A DNA stretch of 63,990 nt from assembly GCF_021366795.1 (NCBI RefSeq), contig NZ_JAHCPS010000011.1:1-63990 (forward strand), written 5' to 3'. A program made the translations under genes and the position numbers. Below, piece after piece: positions 55,580 to 63,990 of this stretch; the stretch's first letter is position 1; every line of letters begins with the position of its first letter. Source of the DNA: Macrococcoides caseolyticum. GTDB lineage: Bacteria > Bacillota > Bacilli > Staphylococcales > Staphylococcaceae. The notes under the pieces are model-generated. The model ran no database searches. It was not told the DNA's origin and saw only the letters and a list, made by a program, of their open reading frames with translations.

Positions 55580-55649
55580 CTGCGACAAAAACCGTAAGAG
55601 ACGCATAAATCATTTTTGATTTATGCGTCTCTTACGGTTATTGTCGCAG
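55580..55649. terminator. Very long near-perfect hairpin between EVE-like gene and aureolysin
   Basis: Arms of more than 30 bp: CTGCGACAA pairs with TTGTCGCAG on the outside, and an inner block of 22 bases (about 55590-55612) is perfectly complementary to 55616-55638, with a loop of about 4 bases. There is no T-tract directly after it. It lies between convergent genes and can act in both directions. Confidence 0.75.
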
Positions 55650-55673
55650 TATCAACTTCTATTTAACAAGCGA

Positions 55674-57179
55674 TTAGTTCACGCCGACTTTAGTCCAGGC
55701 ATTCGCTACTTGTGTTGCTGTTGTTTCATCATATAAATCACGTGCAGATTGAATTAATGATACACGCGCATCAGCAAATGTTGCGTTACTTGTTAAATAC
55801 GTAGTAAGTGCACGGTAATATACTTTTTCTGCTTTATCTTTACCGATTGCAGTGATTGTATAGTATGCTGCTTTGTTTGGAATACCCATATTTGTATGGA
55901 TACCGCCATTGTCTGCTGTTGTATTTACATATTGGCTCATGTTTGTTGGCATACCATTTAATTCAGGGTTTGAGATACTTCTCACACCATCATTAGCGAT
56001 TGCAGGTGTATAGATATCTTCTCCAATCCACCAATCTGTTGGATCGTTAAAGTATCCGAATGTATCTGAAATACTTTCATTTAATGCGCCTGATTGACCA
56101 GAGTATTCAAGTTTAGCACTGCTTGCAGTTACACCGTGTGTAATTTCATGTGCAACAACATCTAATGCACCTGATGTTGCACGGTATGTTGTACCGTCTC
56201 CGTCACCATAGATCATTTTATCTCCAGCCCATCCAGCATTGTTACGATAATCATTTGTTGTATTAATTGAGTTAACGTGAACGATTGAAGGGATTGGTGA
56301 TCCTAAATCATTGTATGAATATCTGTTATGAACATTTTTATAGTAATTGTATACACGTCCTGCATAGTAGTGAGCATCTACTGCTGCACGTTGATCTGCT
56401 GCATTGAATGTTTTATCTGTATCAGTAATGATGTCTGCCATTTTTGTTGTATTGTTAAATGCATACGTACTGATTTGACCAGTATGTGTTGTATCTACTA
56501 AAAGATAAGCGTTATTTTCATTTGTGATATTAATTGATTTATAACTTCCGACAACCCCTAATCCTAATCCAGTTGTTGCGATGTTTTCCATTTTGTTTGT
56601 TACGTTCTCGATAAGACCGTTCTCAGCATTGATCGATACAACAACGTTATTGATTGCTGGTGTTGTAGTAATTAATTCAACATTATAAACATAAAGGTTC
56701 TTTTTAGTATCGATAGTAAGTTCTGCTGATTTAACAACATCACCTGTCATATTTTTCGCTTCTGCCTGTGTTGTATGAATAGCAGTAAAAGCATTATCGA
56801 TAGCTTGAGCTTTTGATAGTGTCACTGTATTAACAGGTGCTGGTAATGCTGTATTAGTATCACCATTGATTAAGACAACTTTACCTTTAGCATCAGTATG
56901 CACTTTGATTGAAAGTGCGTTTGTAAGTTTTCCATGTACTTTTGGTTGAAGTGTGTAATGCGTGTAACCTAATGCGTCTTTCTTTACGTCTGTTACATTA
57001 TAATATTTCGCAAATTTCTTTGCTTTCTTACCGTTTGGTAAAGACTTTAGACTTTCTATAGCTTGCGTTGGCGTAGTAACTTTAACGTTTGTGTCTTCAG
57101 CAGCATGAGAAACAGGTGTCATAAAAGTAGCTGATGCAACGAGTGAAGCAAGTATTGGTGTAATGAATTTTTTAGTCAT
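55674..57179 (-). CDS. aur: Thermolysin-family (M4) metalloprotease, aureolysin-like
   Basis: A 501-residue secreted preproenzyme: signal peptide to about residue 26 (SHAA), FTP and PepSY-type propeptide to about residue 200, then the M4 catalytic domain. Zinc ligands and catalytic Glu lie in HEITH (His344, Glu345, His348) and Glu368 in GALNESISD; the DNGGIHTNMG loop carries the transition-state His. It resembles S. aureus aureolysin throughout, including GDKMIYGDGDG. No ribosome or regulatory box other than a normal AAGGAG is seen. Possible substrate: cell-surface proteins. Confidence 0.94.
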   Translation of the reverse strand: MTKKFITPILASLVASATFMTPVSHAAEDTNVKVTTPTQAIESLKSLPNGKKAKKFAKYYNVTDVKKDALGYTHYTLQPKVHGKLTNALSIKVHTDAKGKVVLINGDTNTALPAPVNTVTLSKAQAIDNAFTAIHTTQAEAKNMTGDVVKSAELTIDTKKNLYVYNVELITTTPAINNVVVSINAENGLIENVTNKMENIATTGLGLGVVGSYKSINITNENNAYLLVDTTHTGQISTYAFNNTTKMADIITDTDKTFNAADQRAAVDAHYYAGRVYNYYKNVHNRYSYNDLGSPIPSIVHVNSINTTNDYRNNAGWAGDKMIYGDGDGTTYRATSGALDVVAHEITHGVTASSAKLEYSGQSGALNESISDTFGYFNDPTDWWIGEDIYTPAIANDGVRSISNPELNGMPTNMSQYVNTTADNGGIHTNMGIPNKAAYYTITAIGKDKAEKVYYRALTTYLTSNATFADARVSLIQSARDLYDETTATQVANAWTKVGVN

Positions 57180-57378
57180 AATGGACTCCTTTGAAATGTG
57201 TAAAGTAAAAAAATAATAGTAATTATACCACGCGTAAGATTGTTTGGATATTTTTTTGTTTAAAATTTAACGAATCTGTTAATTATAAAATTATCTCATT
57301 ATTTAATAAATTGGAATAATACTTTATAAAAATTATGTTAAAATAATATTGTTAAGACTGTATGCAAGGGGTGAAGTG

Positions 57379-58962
57379 ATGCAAAAAGTCGATGAGAAGT
57401 TATTACGATTATATAAACACTTACAGAATCATGACTTTATACGTGATGATGTAGCGACATTATTAGCAATAACGCCACGTCAGTTAAGTCGATTATTGAA
57501 GCAATGGGAACAGGAAGGTTTGCTTCATTATCAAGTAGGTGTTGGAAGAGGCGTATTATCAGAAATAAAATTTGATAAGAATATTGAACATTTATTTGTT
57601 AATTATACGGTGAATCATATTAAAGAGTATACTTTTGAGGAAATCACTGAGATATTAACAATGCCGTTGCATCAAGTGTCTAAAGAACTGATCACTTCTG
57701 TGTTTAATGCGCAGTTAGTTGTGCATAATGATGAGGGTGAAATTGATGAAGGAGCAACGTATGTTGATTATATTTATCGCATTCCGGATGATTTAGATCC
57801 ATTGCTTCAGTCTGATATGTCTAAAGATACAATTATCTATAATATTATGGATAGACTCTATGAAGTCAATTATGATTTAAGATTTACGAGTAATATTGTG
57901 AGTCATGAAACCATACATGATAATCAGTTTACGATGTATCTTCATCATGATATTACATTCTCTGATGGAACGATGCTAAGTGCACAGCAAGTTGTAGATT
58001 GTCTGGAGAGATTCAGAACACATCCGGACCACGCTGATAAATTTAAAGGTGTGCGTAGTGTTACAGCACAAGGCTTATTTAATGTTACTATCATGCTTGA
58101 TGAACCTTATAGCGCGGATTACATTAAATTTATCCTTGCGCAAAGTGCTGCAAGTTTGTATAGAGTGCGTGAAGAACGTTTTATAGGGACTGGTGCGTAT
58201 GTGCTGCATCAAATGAAAGAGAGCTTTATTCAACTGGAGCAGCGTAGATCAGCACACCACGAGTTTGGTGATATTCAACAAATATATTTAGTAAAGAATT
58301 ATCAGCAATACTTAGATAACTATGAAAATGTTGAGACGAAAGACCTGGAGAAACAACAGGTCTTACAACGTGGTTATTTAATGTTTCATCCATGTTCTAC
58401 TAAGTTAAATGTTAAAAAGCGTAAAATTATTGCCGATGCAGTGCATCACTTCTTCGATTGTTATGCAAAAAAAGAAGCGATATGTGACTACAATGGCCTG
58501 ATAATTGATGATGAAGTTATTCTGGGACTATTCAGTTTAAAAGATAAAACACAACTGCAGCTTATTCAATTTTTAAATCAAACAGGTTTTAATGTGAAGT
58601 ATGAGTGTATCAGCTTCGATAAAGTACTCTCAGACGAATTAACTACGTTACCATGTGACTTCTGCTTGATGTCATATACGAATATTGAGCAATTGTATTA
58701 TGTGTCACTTCTGACAATGACCAATATAAAGAAACTACAGCCATATTTCTGTGAAGGCATTGAACAATCTAACTTTGCACGTAATCAACGCAAAGACTGG
58801 ATAGCCACAGAAGAAATCTATAAAGAACATCTGGAATCAAATTACTGGATCAATCCAATCAAGAACTTATTTAAAAATAAAGTAATACCTATCGACTATA
58901 AAAATATCCATATCAATAACGATGGTATTATGATCTACAACAAAATAATCGTAGTGGAGTGA
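57379..58962 (+). CDS. SgrR-like regulator with solute-binding domain (first copy)
   Basis: A 527-residue protein. Residues 1-75 form a winged-helix DNA-binding domain (ITPRQLSRLLKQWEQEGLLHY); residues 110-480 look like a peptide/sugar-binding SBP_5 domain (HDITFSDGTMLSAQQVVDCLER, GTGAYVLHQM). There is no signal peptide, so it is cytosolic like SgrR, which senses sugar-phosphate stress in enterobacteria. The ATG at 57379 follows GGGGTGAAG. It lies 5 bases before a related gene. Ligand unknown. Confidence 0.82.
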   Translation: MQKVDEKLLRLYKHLQNHDFIRDDVATLLAITPRQLSRLLKQWEQEGLLHYQVGVGRGVLSEIKFDKNIEHLFVNYTVNHIKEYTFEEITEILTMPLHQVSKELITSVFNAQLVVHNDEGEIDEGATYVDYIYRIPDDLDPLLQSDMSKDTIIYNIMDRLYEVNYDLRFTSNIVSHETIHDNQFTMYLHHDITFSDGTMLSAQQVVDCLERFRTHPDHADKFKGVRSVTAQGLFNVTIMLDEPYSADYIKFILAQSAASLYRVREERFIGTGAYVLHQMKESFIQLEQRRSAHHEFGDIQQIYLVKNYQQYLDNYENVETKDLEKQQVLQRGYLMFHPCSTKLNVKKRKIIADAVHHFFDCYAKKEAICDYNGLIIDDEVILGLFSLKDKTQLQLIQFLNQTGFNVKYECISFDKVLSDELTTLPCDFCLMSYTNIEQLYYVSLLTMTNIKKLQPYFCEGIEQSNFARNQRKDWIATEEIYKEHLESNYWINPIKNLFKNKVIPIDYKNIHINNDGIMIYNKIIVVE

Positions 58963-58967
58963 ATCAC

Positions 58968-60548
58968 ATGATAGATAAGAGACTCGTATATCTACAGAAC
59001 TATCTATCAGAATCATTACATATGGAATTACATGAATATATGAATATATCCAAGCGCCAACTCTCCCGATTGTTAAATCAATGGCAGGATGAAGGATATA
59101 TTCAGTATAATGCTGGATTAGGACGTGGCCGTAAAGCAGATATCACCTTGCTTGTAGATGCAGAGAAAGAAGTCTTCTCTTATGCGATAGAACATGCGCA
59201 TCAGATGACCTTAGAAGAACTACAGTCATATATTAATCTGCCGTGGAATACAGAAACCAATGCCATCATTGTGACATCCATTATGGAAGAGTTTGATAGT
59301 AAAGTACAAAAAGGAAATGTATTACTTGATTACGTATACACGATACCAGAAGTTATATCGCCTTGTGAATCAATTGATGCAGTAAGCTTTCAGGTGATAG
59401 GACAGATAGGAGACTGTCTGTATCAATATCGTAATCATTCAATAGAAAGAAAACTTGTGAAGTATGATGAATGGAATGACTCAACATTACATATTTACTT
59501 ACATAAAGATATTTACTTTGATGATGGTATTCAGATGACTGCTGAACATGTAAAAGCATCATTAGATAATATTATTTCTTGCGGAAATTTTGAGAATCAC
59601 TTTGAAAGTATAGAACAAGTTGAAGTGGCGAACGCATTTGAAATTATGATTCACTGTAAGCAGACAACTGATCACATCAAACTATTACTTGCTGAACCTT
59701 TCACAGCGATTATTCGTCTGGAAGATGGGCACATGCGCGGCACAGGTAAATATTATATTCATAGTAAAGACAATAACCAGATTATATTAAGAGCAAATCC
59801 CTATCCAAAGCGTCAACCACAAGTGAAGCAGGTATATATCGTCAAAAGTAAGACACGCTATGACAAAGCTTTTCCGTCAATAGAAGGAAGGCGTTATAAG
59901 AAATTCTGTGTATCCAATGCACTGCTTATGTGTAACCCTGATACGGAGCTAACACTGGAAGAAAGATCGATATTCTCAAATATCTTATTTTATTATTTCA
60001 AACAATTGATGGAAGAAGAGAATCAGGACCTTAAATGGCTAACACATACTCCGGCGGTTAATAATACAACATATGAATTTACCAAGCCTATTAAATTCCT
60101 GGTAGATGAATATAATCATCATGCATTCGAAAAAATCTTTATCAAAATGAAAGCTCAGAATAATATTGATGTAACCATCGTACCAATCAAACATATCGAT
60201 TACTTAAATAATAATATTAATCAATTTGATGTAGATTATGTATGGATGATGGAAGCTTATAAAGAAGAACAACCCTATCAGCTTTATGATTTATTGACAC
60301 ATTGTAAGTTTAAAGAGTGGTATGAAAAAAATATATATTGTAAAAATTTCTTAAAATCATTTGACTTAAATAATAAAAAAGCATTAAAAAAAACTGCAAT
60401 TAGTTTTATTGAAGAATTAAATAAAAATTATTATTGTATAAATGTATATAAAAAATATAAGTATTATTTTTATCCTTCATATATTGAATACATTGACGTT
60501 GATGACTATGGATACATTGATTATGGTAGTGCTGTGGTAAAGGGATAA
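58968..60548 (+). CDS. SgrR-like regulator with solute-binding domain (second copy)
   Basis: A 526-residue paralogue of the preceding protein: winged helix (ISKRQLSRLLNQWQDEGYIQY) and SBP_5-like domain (HKDIYFDDGIQMTAEHVKASL, MRGTGKYYIH). Divergent in the C-terminal third, which is unusually Tyr/Asn/Lys-rich and AT-rich after about residue 430. ATG 58968 is 8 bases after GGAG. Probably translated with the first copy. Two adjacent SgrR-like genes without a transporter or small RNA are uncommon. Confidence 0.8.
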   Translation: MIDKRLVYLQNYLSESLHMELHEYMNISKRQLSRLLNQWQDEGYIQYNAGLGRGRKADITLLVDAEKEVFSYAIEHAHQMTLEELQSYINLPWNTETNAIIVTSIMEEFDSKVQKGNVLLDYVYTIPEVISPCESIDAVSFQVIGQIGDCLYQYRNHSIERKLVKYDEWNDSTLHIYLHKDIYFDDGIQMTAEHVKASLDNIISCGNFENHFESIEQVEVANAFEIMIHCKQTTDHIKLLLAEPFTAIIRLEDGHMRGTGKYYIHSKDNNQIILRANPYPKRQPQVKQVYIVKSKTRYDKAFPSIEGRRYKKFCVSNALLMCNPDTELTLEERSIFSNILFYYFKQLMEEENQDLKWLTHTPAVNNTTYEFTKPIKFLVDEYNHHAFEKIFIKMKAQNNIDVTIVPIKHIDYLNNNINQFDVDYVWMMEAYKEEQPYQLYDLLTHCKFKEWYEKNIYCKNFLKSFDLNNKKALKKTAISFIEELNKNYYCINVYKKYKYYFYPSYIEYIDVDDYGYIDYGSAVVKG

Positions 60549-60628
60549 AGAAATAAACGTGTTATTATTGCAATATTGAATGTAATAATAATATAATTAC
60601 ATTAATTTTAATAATATAGTATTTAATT

Positions 60629-60665
60629 AAAAGGGGACATTTTAAAATAAAATGTCCCTTTTTAA
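60629..60665. terminator. Bidirectional terminator after the second SgrR-like gene
   Basis: AAAAGGGGACATTTT pairs with AAAATGTCCCTTTT around an AAAT-type loop, followed by a T-rich run. Confidence 0.9.
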
Positions 60666-60744
60666 TTTTATTAAAAGACATTACAGTTAATATATAAAAT
60701 GATTTTATTGTGTAATATGTTCACGATAAACAGGGGGAAACCAA

Positions 60745-63700
60745 ATGAAGAAAACCACAAGTGGTAAACGTTACGACTTTATTCCAAATAAGTTGAACAA
60801 ATATTCTATCAGAAAATTTACAGTAGGAACTACATCAATCTTAATTGGATCTTTACTATTTCTAGGTCAAGATGCTCAAGCCGCTGTAAGTACGACGTCA
60901 ACTGAACAGACAAGTACTACAAATGCCTCAACAGACCCTACATCTACGACAACTACAGAAGTACCATCTACAGAAACAATTACGTCGACAACAAAACAAC
61001 CAACTATAGAAGCAGCAACGACAGAACAACCAACTATAGAAGCAGCAACGACAGAACAACCAACAACAGAAACAGTTACAACAGAAGCACCTACAAATGT
61101 TGAAAAAGCGACAGACTTAAATTTCAACGCTGATAATACAGAATTAACAGGAAAAGCAACAGCTGGCGATACAGTTGAACTTACTGACGCTAACGGTCAA
61201 GTACAAAAAGCAACAGTAAACGCTGATGGGACATTTAAATTTACGAACCTTAACATTGCAAGTGGTCAAGTTGTAGAAGTGACAGTAGCTAATGTGGATA
61301 ATGTTAAAAGTGACGTAACAACAATTACTGCAAATAGTGTAGCCAAAGCAGATGACCCAACAACGGAAGCCCCGACAACAGAGGTGCCAACTACTGAGTC
61401 ATCTAAAGATGCTTCTTCAACAGAATCTGTTACAACAGAACAACCAACAACAGAATCAGCAACGACAGAAGCACCATCAGTACAAGAGCCGACAACAGAA
61501 GCACCGTCTACAGAGGTTACTACAGAAACACCTGCAACTGATAATATGGTAATTATCCCAACGACTGAATCAGTAGATGCAGTAGCTACAGATATTACTT
61601 CAGCTACTACAGAAGCAGATAAAACTGCAGTATTAACTGATTACGTGGCAGATAATTTAGGTGTGACTTCTGAAGAAGCGCAGGCAACAGTTGAAAGCAT
61701 GAACCTTGATGTTAATACATTAACATCTGATGAATTAATGGCAGGGTTACTTGGTGCCATCGCTGATCAGCAAAATGCTGGGACAGTTGTTGCAACACCG
61801 GTATCGACTACATCAAATACAGAAATGATGAAGTCAATCTCATTAGCAGAAATTGATACATCGACATTACAGACGTTAAATGGAGTCCCTTCAAACGTTA
61901 ATAGTTTAATTACTAGTAATACAACTTTAACACCTGTAGATGCAAGTGGTGATGGAACGATTAGTCCTTTAAATGACTATGTGAGATGGCAATCAAGTAT
62001 AGCTGTTAATGATGCAGTAGAAGGAGGAGATTATTTCACTATAAACTATTCTGATACATTACAAGTTTATGGTGCTAATCCTGAAGATATTAAATTAATC
62101 GGAGACATCATTGATCCAGTTAGTAAAGAAGTTATTGCAACTGCTTCACATGATGTAGCTAATAATTTGATAACTTATACATTTACAGATTATGTTGATA
62201 GATTTCAAAATGTGCAAATGGGCATGGATTATTCTATGTATTTAGATACAGATTCAATACCAACAAGCTCACCTAATGTACCTCTATCAATCACTGTAGG
62301 AAATACAACGACGACAACAACAACAGCAGCAGCTTATCCAGCCTATCCATCTAATGGAAGTATAAGTGTTGGTTCTACTTTTACAGAGGTTGTATCACAT
62401 GTTGGAGACTTAGTTGATCCAGGTTATTACGAACAAACAATATATGTAAACCCCTTAGATAACAATTTAAATGGGGTTACACTAGATGTTGTTGCTAATA
62501 ATCCATCTTTCCCTGATAATATTGGACAAATTAATCCAACGGCATCTACATTTAAAGTTTATCAAGTACCTGAAGGTACAGTTCTAAATCAAGGTTACTA
62601 TGTGGATCCTACTCAATTAATTGATGTTACAAATAGTTACTTACCGACTTATAGTTCTCCCGATACAGCGACGTTTTATTTTGGAAATATAACAACGCCA
62701 TTTATAGTAGTTGCTACTTCACAACTCGAGCCAACTACTTCGGAAACACCATCTTTAGTGCAAATGGCTTATCTGTCAGATGATTCAGGAGCATATAAAG
62801 GATCGGGTAATGCATTACAGTTCACGAATAATGTTAGTGGTGGAACAGGTGTTACACCTACGTATTCTTTAGGTAATTTAGTGTGGGATGACAAAGACCA
62901 TGATGGTATACAAGATGTTGGAGAATATGGTGTTCCTGGAGTAACAGTAACAGTGAAGGATTCAGCGGGGACAGTGGTTGGAACAACAACTACTAACTCA
63001 CAAGGTAGTTATATTATTAATAACTTGCCCGATGGAAATTACACAGTAGAATTTACTGATATCCCAACAGGTTATGTTGTGAGTCCTTCAAATTCAGGTA
63101 CAGATTCATCATTAGATTCAAATGGATTAACTTCTACAGTTAAAATTACAGGTGCCGATAATTTAACTGCAGATTTGGGTATTTATCAACCAACCTATAG
63201 TCTCGGTGATTATGTGTGGATAGATGGTAATACTACTGTAGCTGATGGTATTCAAGGGACTGATGCTACTGAAGGACCATACGAAGGAATGACAGTTAAT
63301 TTATACACTTCTACCGGTACGTTTATTGCTAGTACAACCACTGATAATAATGGTCATTACCAATTTGATAATTTAACGAATGGAACGTATCAAGTAGAAT
63401 TTGTTGTACCCGAAGGATTGCAAATTGTACAACCAAATCAAGGAAATGATTTGATAGATTCTGATTTACCAACAGATGGAAGTAGAGTTACTGCAGTTAT
63501 TAATAACGCGAATAATATGTCAATTGATGCTGGTTTAACCTTCTATGAGCCTGTACCTGTAACGTATGAATTAGGTGATTATGTGTGGAACGACTATAAT
63601 GCTGATGGCATACAGAATTCGGGTGAAGGTGTAGTGTCAGGTGTAACGGTAACATTAACGAAACCTGACGGCACAACAGTTACTACAACAACAGACGCGA

Positions 63701-63990
63701 CAGGTCACTATGTATTCACAGGCCTGGAGAACGGAGACTATACAGTAACGTTCAGTGATTTGCCAGCAGGCTACACGCCAACGGCGACAAATGTAGGCGA
63801 TCCAGCATTAGATTCAAACGGATTAACATCAGTTGTGACAATCAACAATGCGAACAACTACACAGCAGATTTAGGGATCGTGGCACCAGAAGTAACACCG
63901 ACACCAGTTCCAGCGACATATGAGTTAGGTGACTATGTATGGATCGACTCTAACGGAGACGGCATCCAGAATAGTAACGAGACACCGGTA
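60745..63990 (+). CDS. MSCRAMM (Sdr-type) surface adhesin, 3'-truncated by the window edge
   Basis: An open frame of 1082 codons without stop. The N-terminus has a YSIRK-type signal ([16 protein letters not shown]) with cleavage after QDAQA near residue 47. Residues 47-118 and 200-275 are Thr/Glu/Pro-rich repeats of TTE(Q/A)PTTE; between them is an Ig-like (Big) domain. Residues 375-700 are N2-N3 adhesin domains, with the MSCRAMM motif TYTFTDYVD at 477-485. Cna_B/SdrD_B repeats start at residues 707, 818, 941 and 1059. AGGGGGA precedes ATG 60745. Expect more B repeats, a wall-spanning repeat and LPXTG outside the window. Ligand unknown. Confidence 0.95.
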   Translation, partial: MKKTTSGKRYDFIPNKLNKYSIRKFTVGTTSILIGSLLFLGQDAQAAVSTTSTEQTSTTNASTDPTSTTTTEVPSTETITSTTKQPTIEAATTEQPTIEAATTEQPTTETVTTEAPTNVEKATDLNFNADNTELTGKATAGDTVELTDANGQVQKATVNADGTFKFTNLNIASGQVVEVTVANVDNVKSDVTTITANSVAKADDPTTEAPTTEVPTTESSKDASSTESVTTEQPTTESATTEAPSVQEPTTEAPSTEVTTETPATDNMVIIPTTESVDAVATDITSATTEADKTAVLTDYVADNLGVTSEEAQATVESMNLDVNTLTSDELMAGLLGAIADQQNAGTVVATPVSTTSNTEMMKSISLAEIDTSTLQTLNGVPSNVNSLITSNTTLTPVDASGDGTISPLNDYVRWQSSIAVNDAVEGGDYFTINYSDTLQVYGANPEDIKLIGDIIDPVSKEVIATASHDVANNLITYTFTDYVDRFQNVQMGMDYSMYLDTDSIPTSSPNVPLSITVGNTTTTTTTAAAYPAYPSNGSISVGSTFTEVVSHVGDLVDPGYYEQTIYVNPLDNNLNGVTLDVVANNPSFPDNIGQINPTASTFKVYQVPEGTVLNQGYYVDPTQLIDVTNSYLPTYSSPDTATFYFGNITTPFIVVATSQLEPTTSETPSLVQMAYLSDDSGAYKGSGNALQFTNNVSGGTGVTPTYSLGNLVWDDKDHDGIQDVGEYGVPGVTVTVKDSAGTVVGTTTTNSQGSYIINNLPDGNYTVEFTDIPTGYVVSPSNSGTDSSLDSNGLTSTVKITGADNLTADLGIYQPTYSLGDYVWIDGNTTVADGIQGTDATEGPYEGMTVNLYTSTGTFIASTTTDNNGHYQFDNLTNGTYQVEFVVPEGLQIVQPNQGNDLIDSDLPTDGSRVTAVINNANNMSIDAGLTFYEPVPVTYELGDYVWNDYNADGIQNSGEGVVSGVTVTLTKPDGTTVTTTTDATGHYVFTGLENGDYTVTFSDLPAGYTPTATNVGDPALDSNGLTSVVTINNANNYTADLGIVAPEVTPTPVPATYELGDYVWIDSNGDGIQNSNETPV
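61000..61059 (+). repeat. Perfect 30-bp tandem duplication in the Thr-rich region
   Basis: Two identical 30-base units (61000-61029 and 61030-61059), each encoding a [10 protein letters not shown]-type decapeptide. The exact identity implies recent slippage or recombination. Confidence 0.95.
62863..63990 (+). repeat. SdrD_B/Cna_B repeat array, running off the window
   Basis: Four units begin with Y(S/E)LG(N/D) at 62863, 63196, 63565 and 63919. Each carries an EF-hand-like calcium loop DxNxDGIQ near its start (altered in unit 2) and ends with (A/N)DLGI or similar. Unit length is 111 to 123 residues. The fourth is cut by the edge after 24 residues. Confidence 0.92.

Noticed and set aside
60876-61127. 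83-codon minus-strand frame rich in Val/Ser/Gly over the adhesin's Thr-rich region
   Set aside because: It is the antisense reading of the ACA/GAA-rich repeats inside a clear surface-protein gene; no ribosome site or family.
61352-61552. 66-codon plus-strand Gln/Leu-rich frame inside the adhesin gene
   Set aside because: Out-of-frame reading of the same Thr/Glu/Pro repeats.
60745-63990. CRISPR-like or mobile repeat interpretation of the periodic sequence near 61-64 kb
   Set aside because: The repeats are in frame inside one coding sequence and encode known adhesin repeats.

Overview
The window is a chromosomal segment of a low-GC Gram-positive bacterium of the family Staphylococcaceae. The basis is the set of staphylococcal-type genes: SstABCD-type iron uptake, coproheme decarboxylase HemQ, staphylococcal PdxK, bacillithiol deacetylase BshB2, a Sle1-type LysM/CHAP amidase, an aureolysin-type protease and a YSIRK/Sdr-type surface protein. 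Some gene orders differ from Staphylococcus aureus: no mevalonate kinase cluster follows lipL, and a complete S-box-controlled MTA salvage operon is present. Macrococcus (Macrococcoides) or a close relative is my best guess, from gene content alone. No tRNA, rRNA, CRISPR array, insertion sequence or prophage was seen.

Layout. 1-9.5 kb: housekeeping and salvage genes: two deoxynucleoside kinases, tRNA adenosine deaminase, a Cof-type phosphatase, a folE2/bshB2/yojF-like block, pyridoxine kinase, an ung/DUF5327/DUF423 operon and an amino-acid permease. 9.6-14.3 kb: Fur-box-controlled sstABCD. 14.4-17.7 kb: hemQ facing pta-lipL-DUF1450. 17.7-21.2 kb: an ATP-grasp ligase paired with a GNAT-fold protein, then two small acetyltransferases. 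21.2-26.6 kb: SAM-riboswitch-controlled mtnKAWXBD. 26.7-33.3 kb: HD phosphohydrolase, YwhD, DUF1934-argS, a BtuF/BtuC-like pair without an ATPase, and a Nudix hydrolase. 33.4-37.3 kb: HAD phosphatase, a predicted beta-helical protein, an alpha/beta hydrolase lacking its nucleophile, a lipoprotein and a methyltransferase. 37.3-40.1 kb: anaerobic ribonucleotide reductase nrdDG behind two NrdR boxes. 40.4-47.2 kb: SAP/Rho-N-like protein, nucleoside hydrolase, CDF metal exporter, a HEPN-like/CBS protein, a TcaA-like lipoprotein and TrhA.

47.2-64 kb is the surface and secretion end: sle1 with a WalR-type box upstream, a thermonuclease, an XRE-cupin regulator with a YeiH-family transporter, then gtfA-gtfB plus a tandem EVE-like protein, an aureolysin-type metalloprotease, two tandem SgrR-like regulators, and a large MSCRAMM adhesin gene that runs off the right edge. 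GtfA/GtfB normally add O-GlcNAc to Ser/Thr-rich adhesins and sit beside secA2/secY2. Here no accessory Sec gene is visible, and the nearest candidate substrate is the Thr-rich adhesin about 6.6 kb downstream. That glycosyltransferase/EVE/SgrR/adhesin neighbourhood and the ATP-grasp/GNAT pair are the best candidates for something undescribed.

Start codons were chosen from Shine-Dalgarno spacing and family alignment from memory. Several are GTG or TTG, and several differ from the longest open frame.
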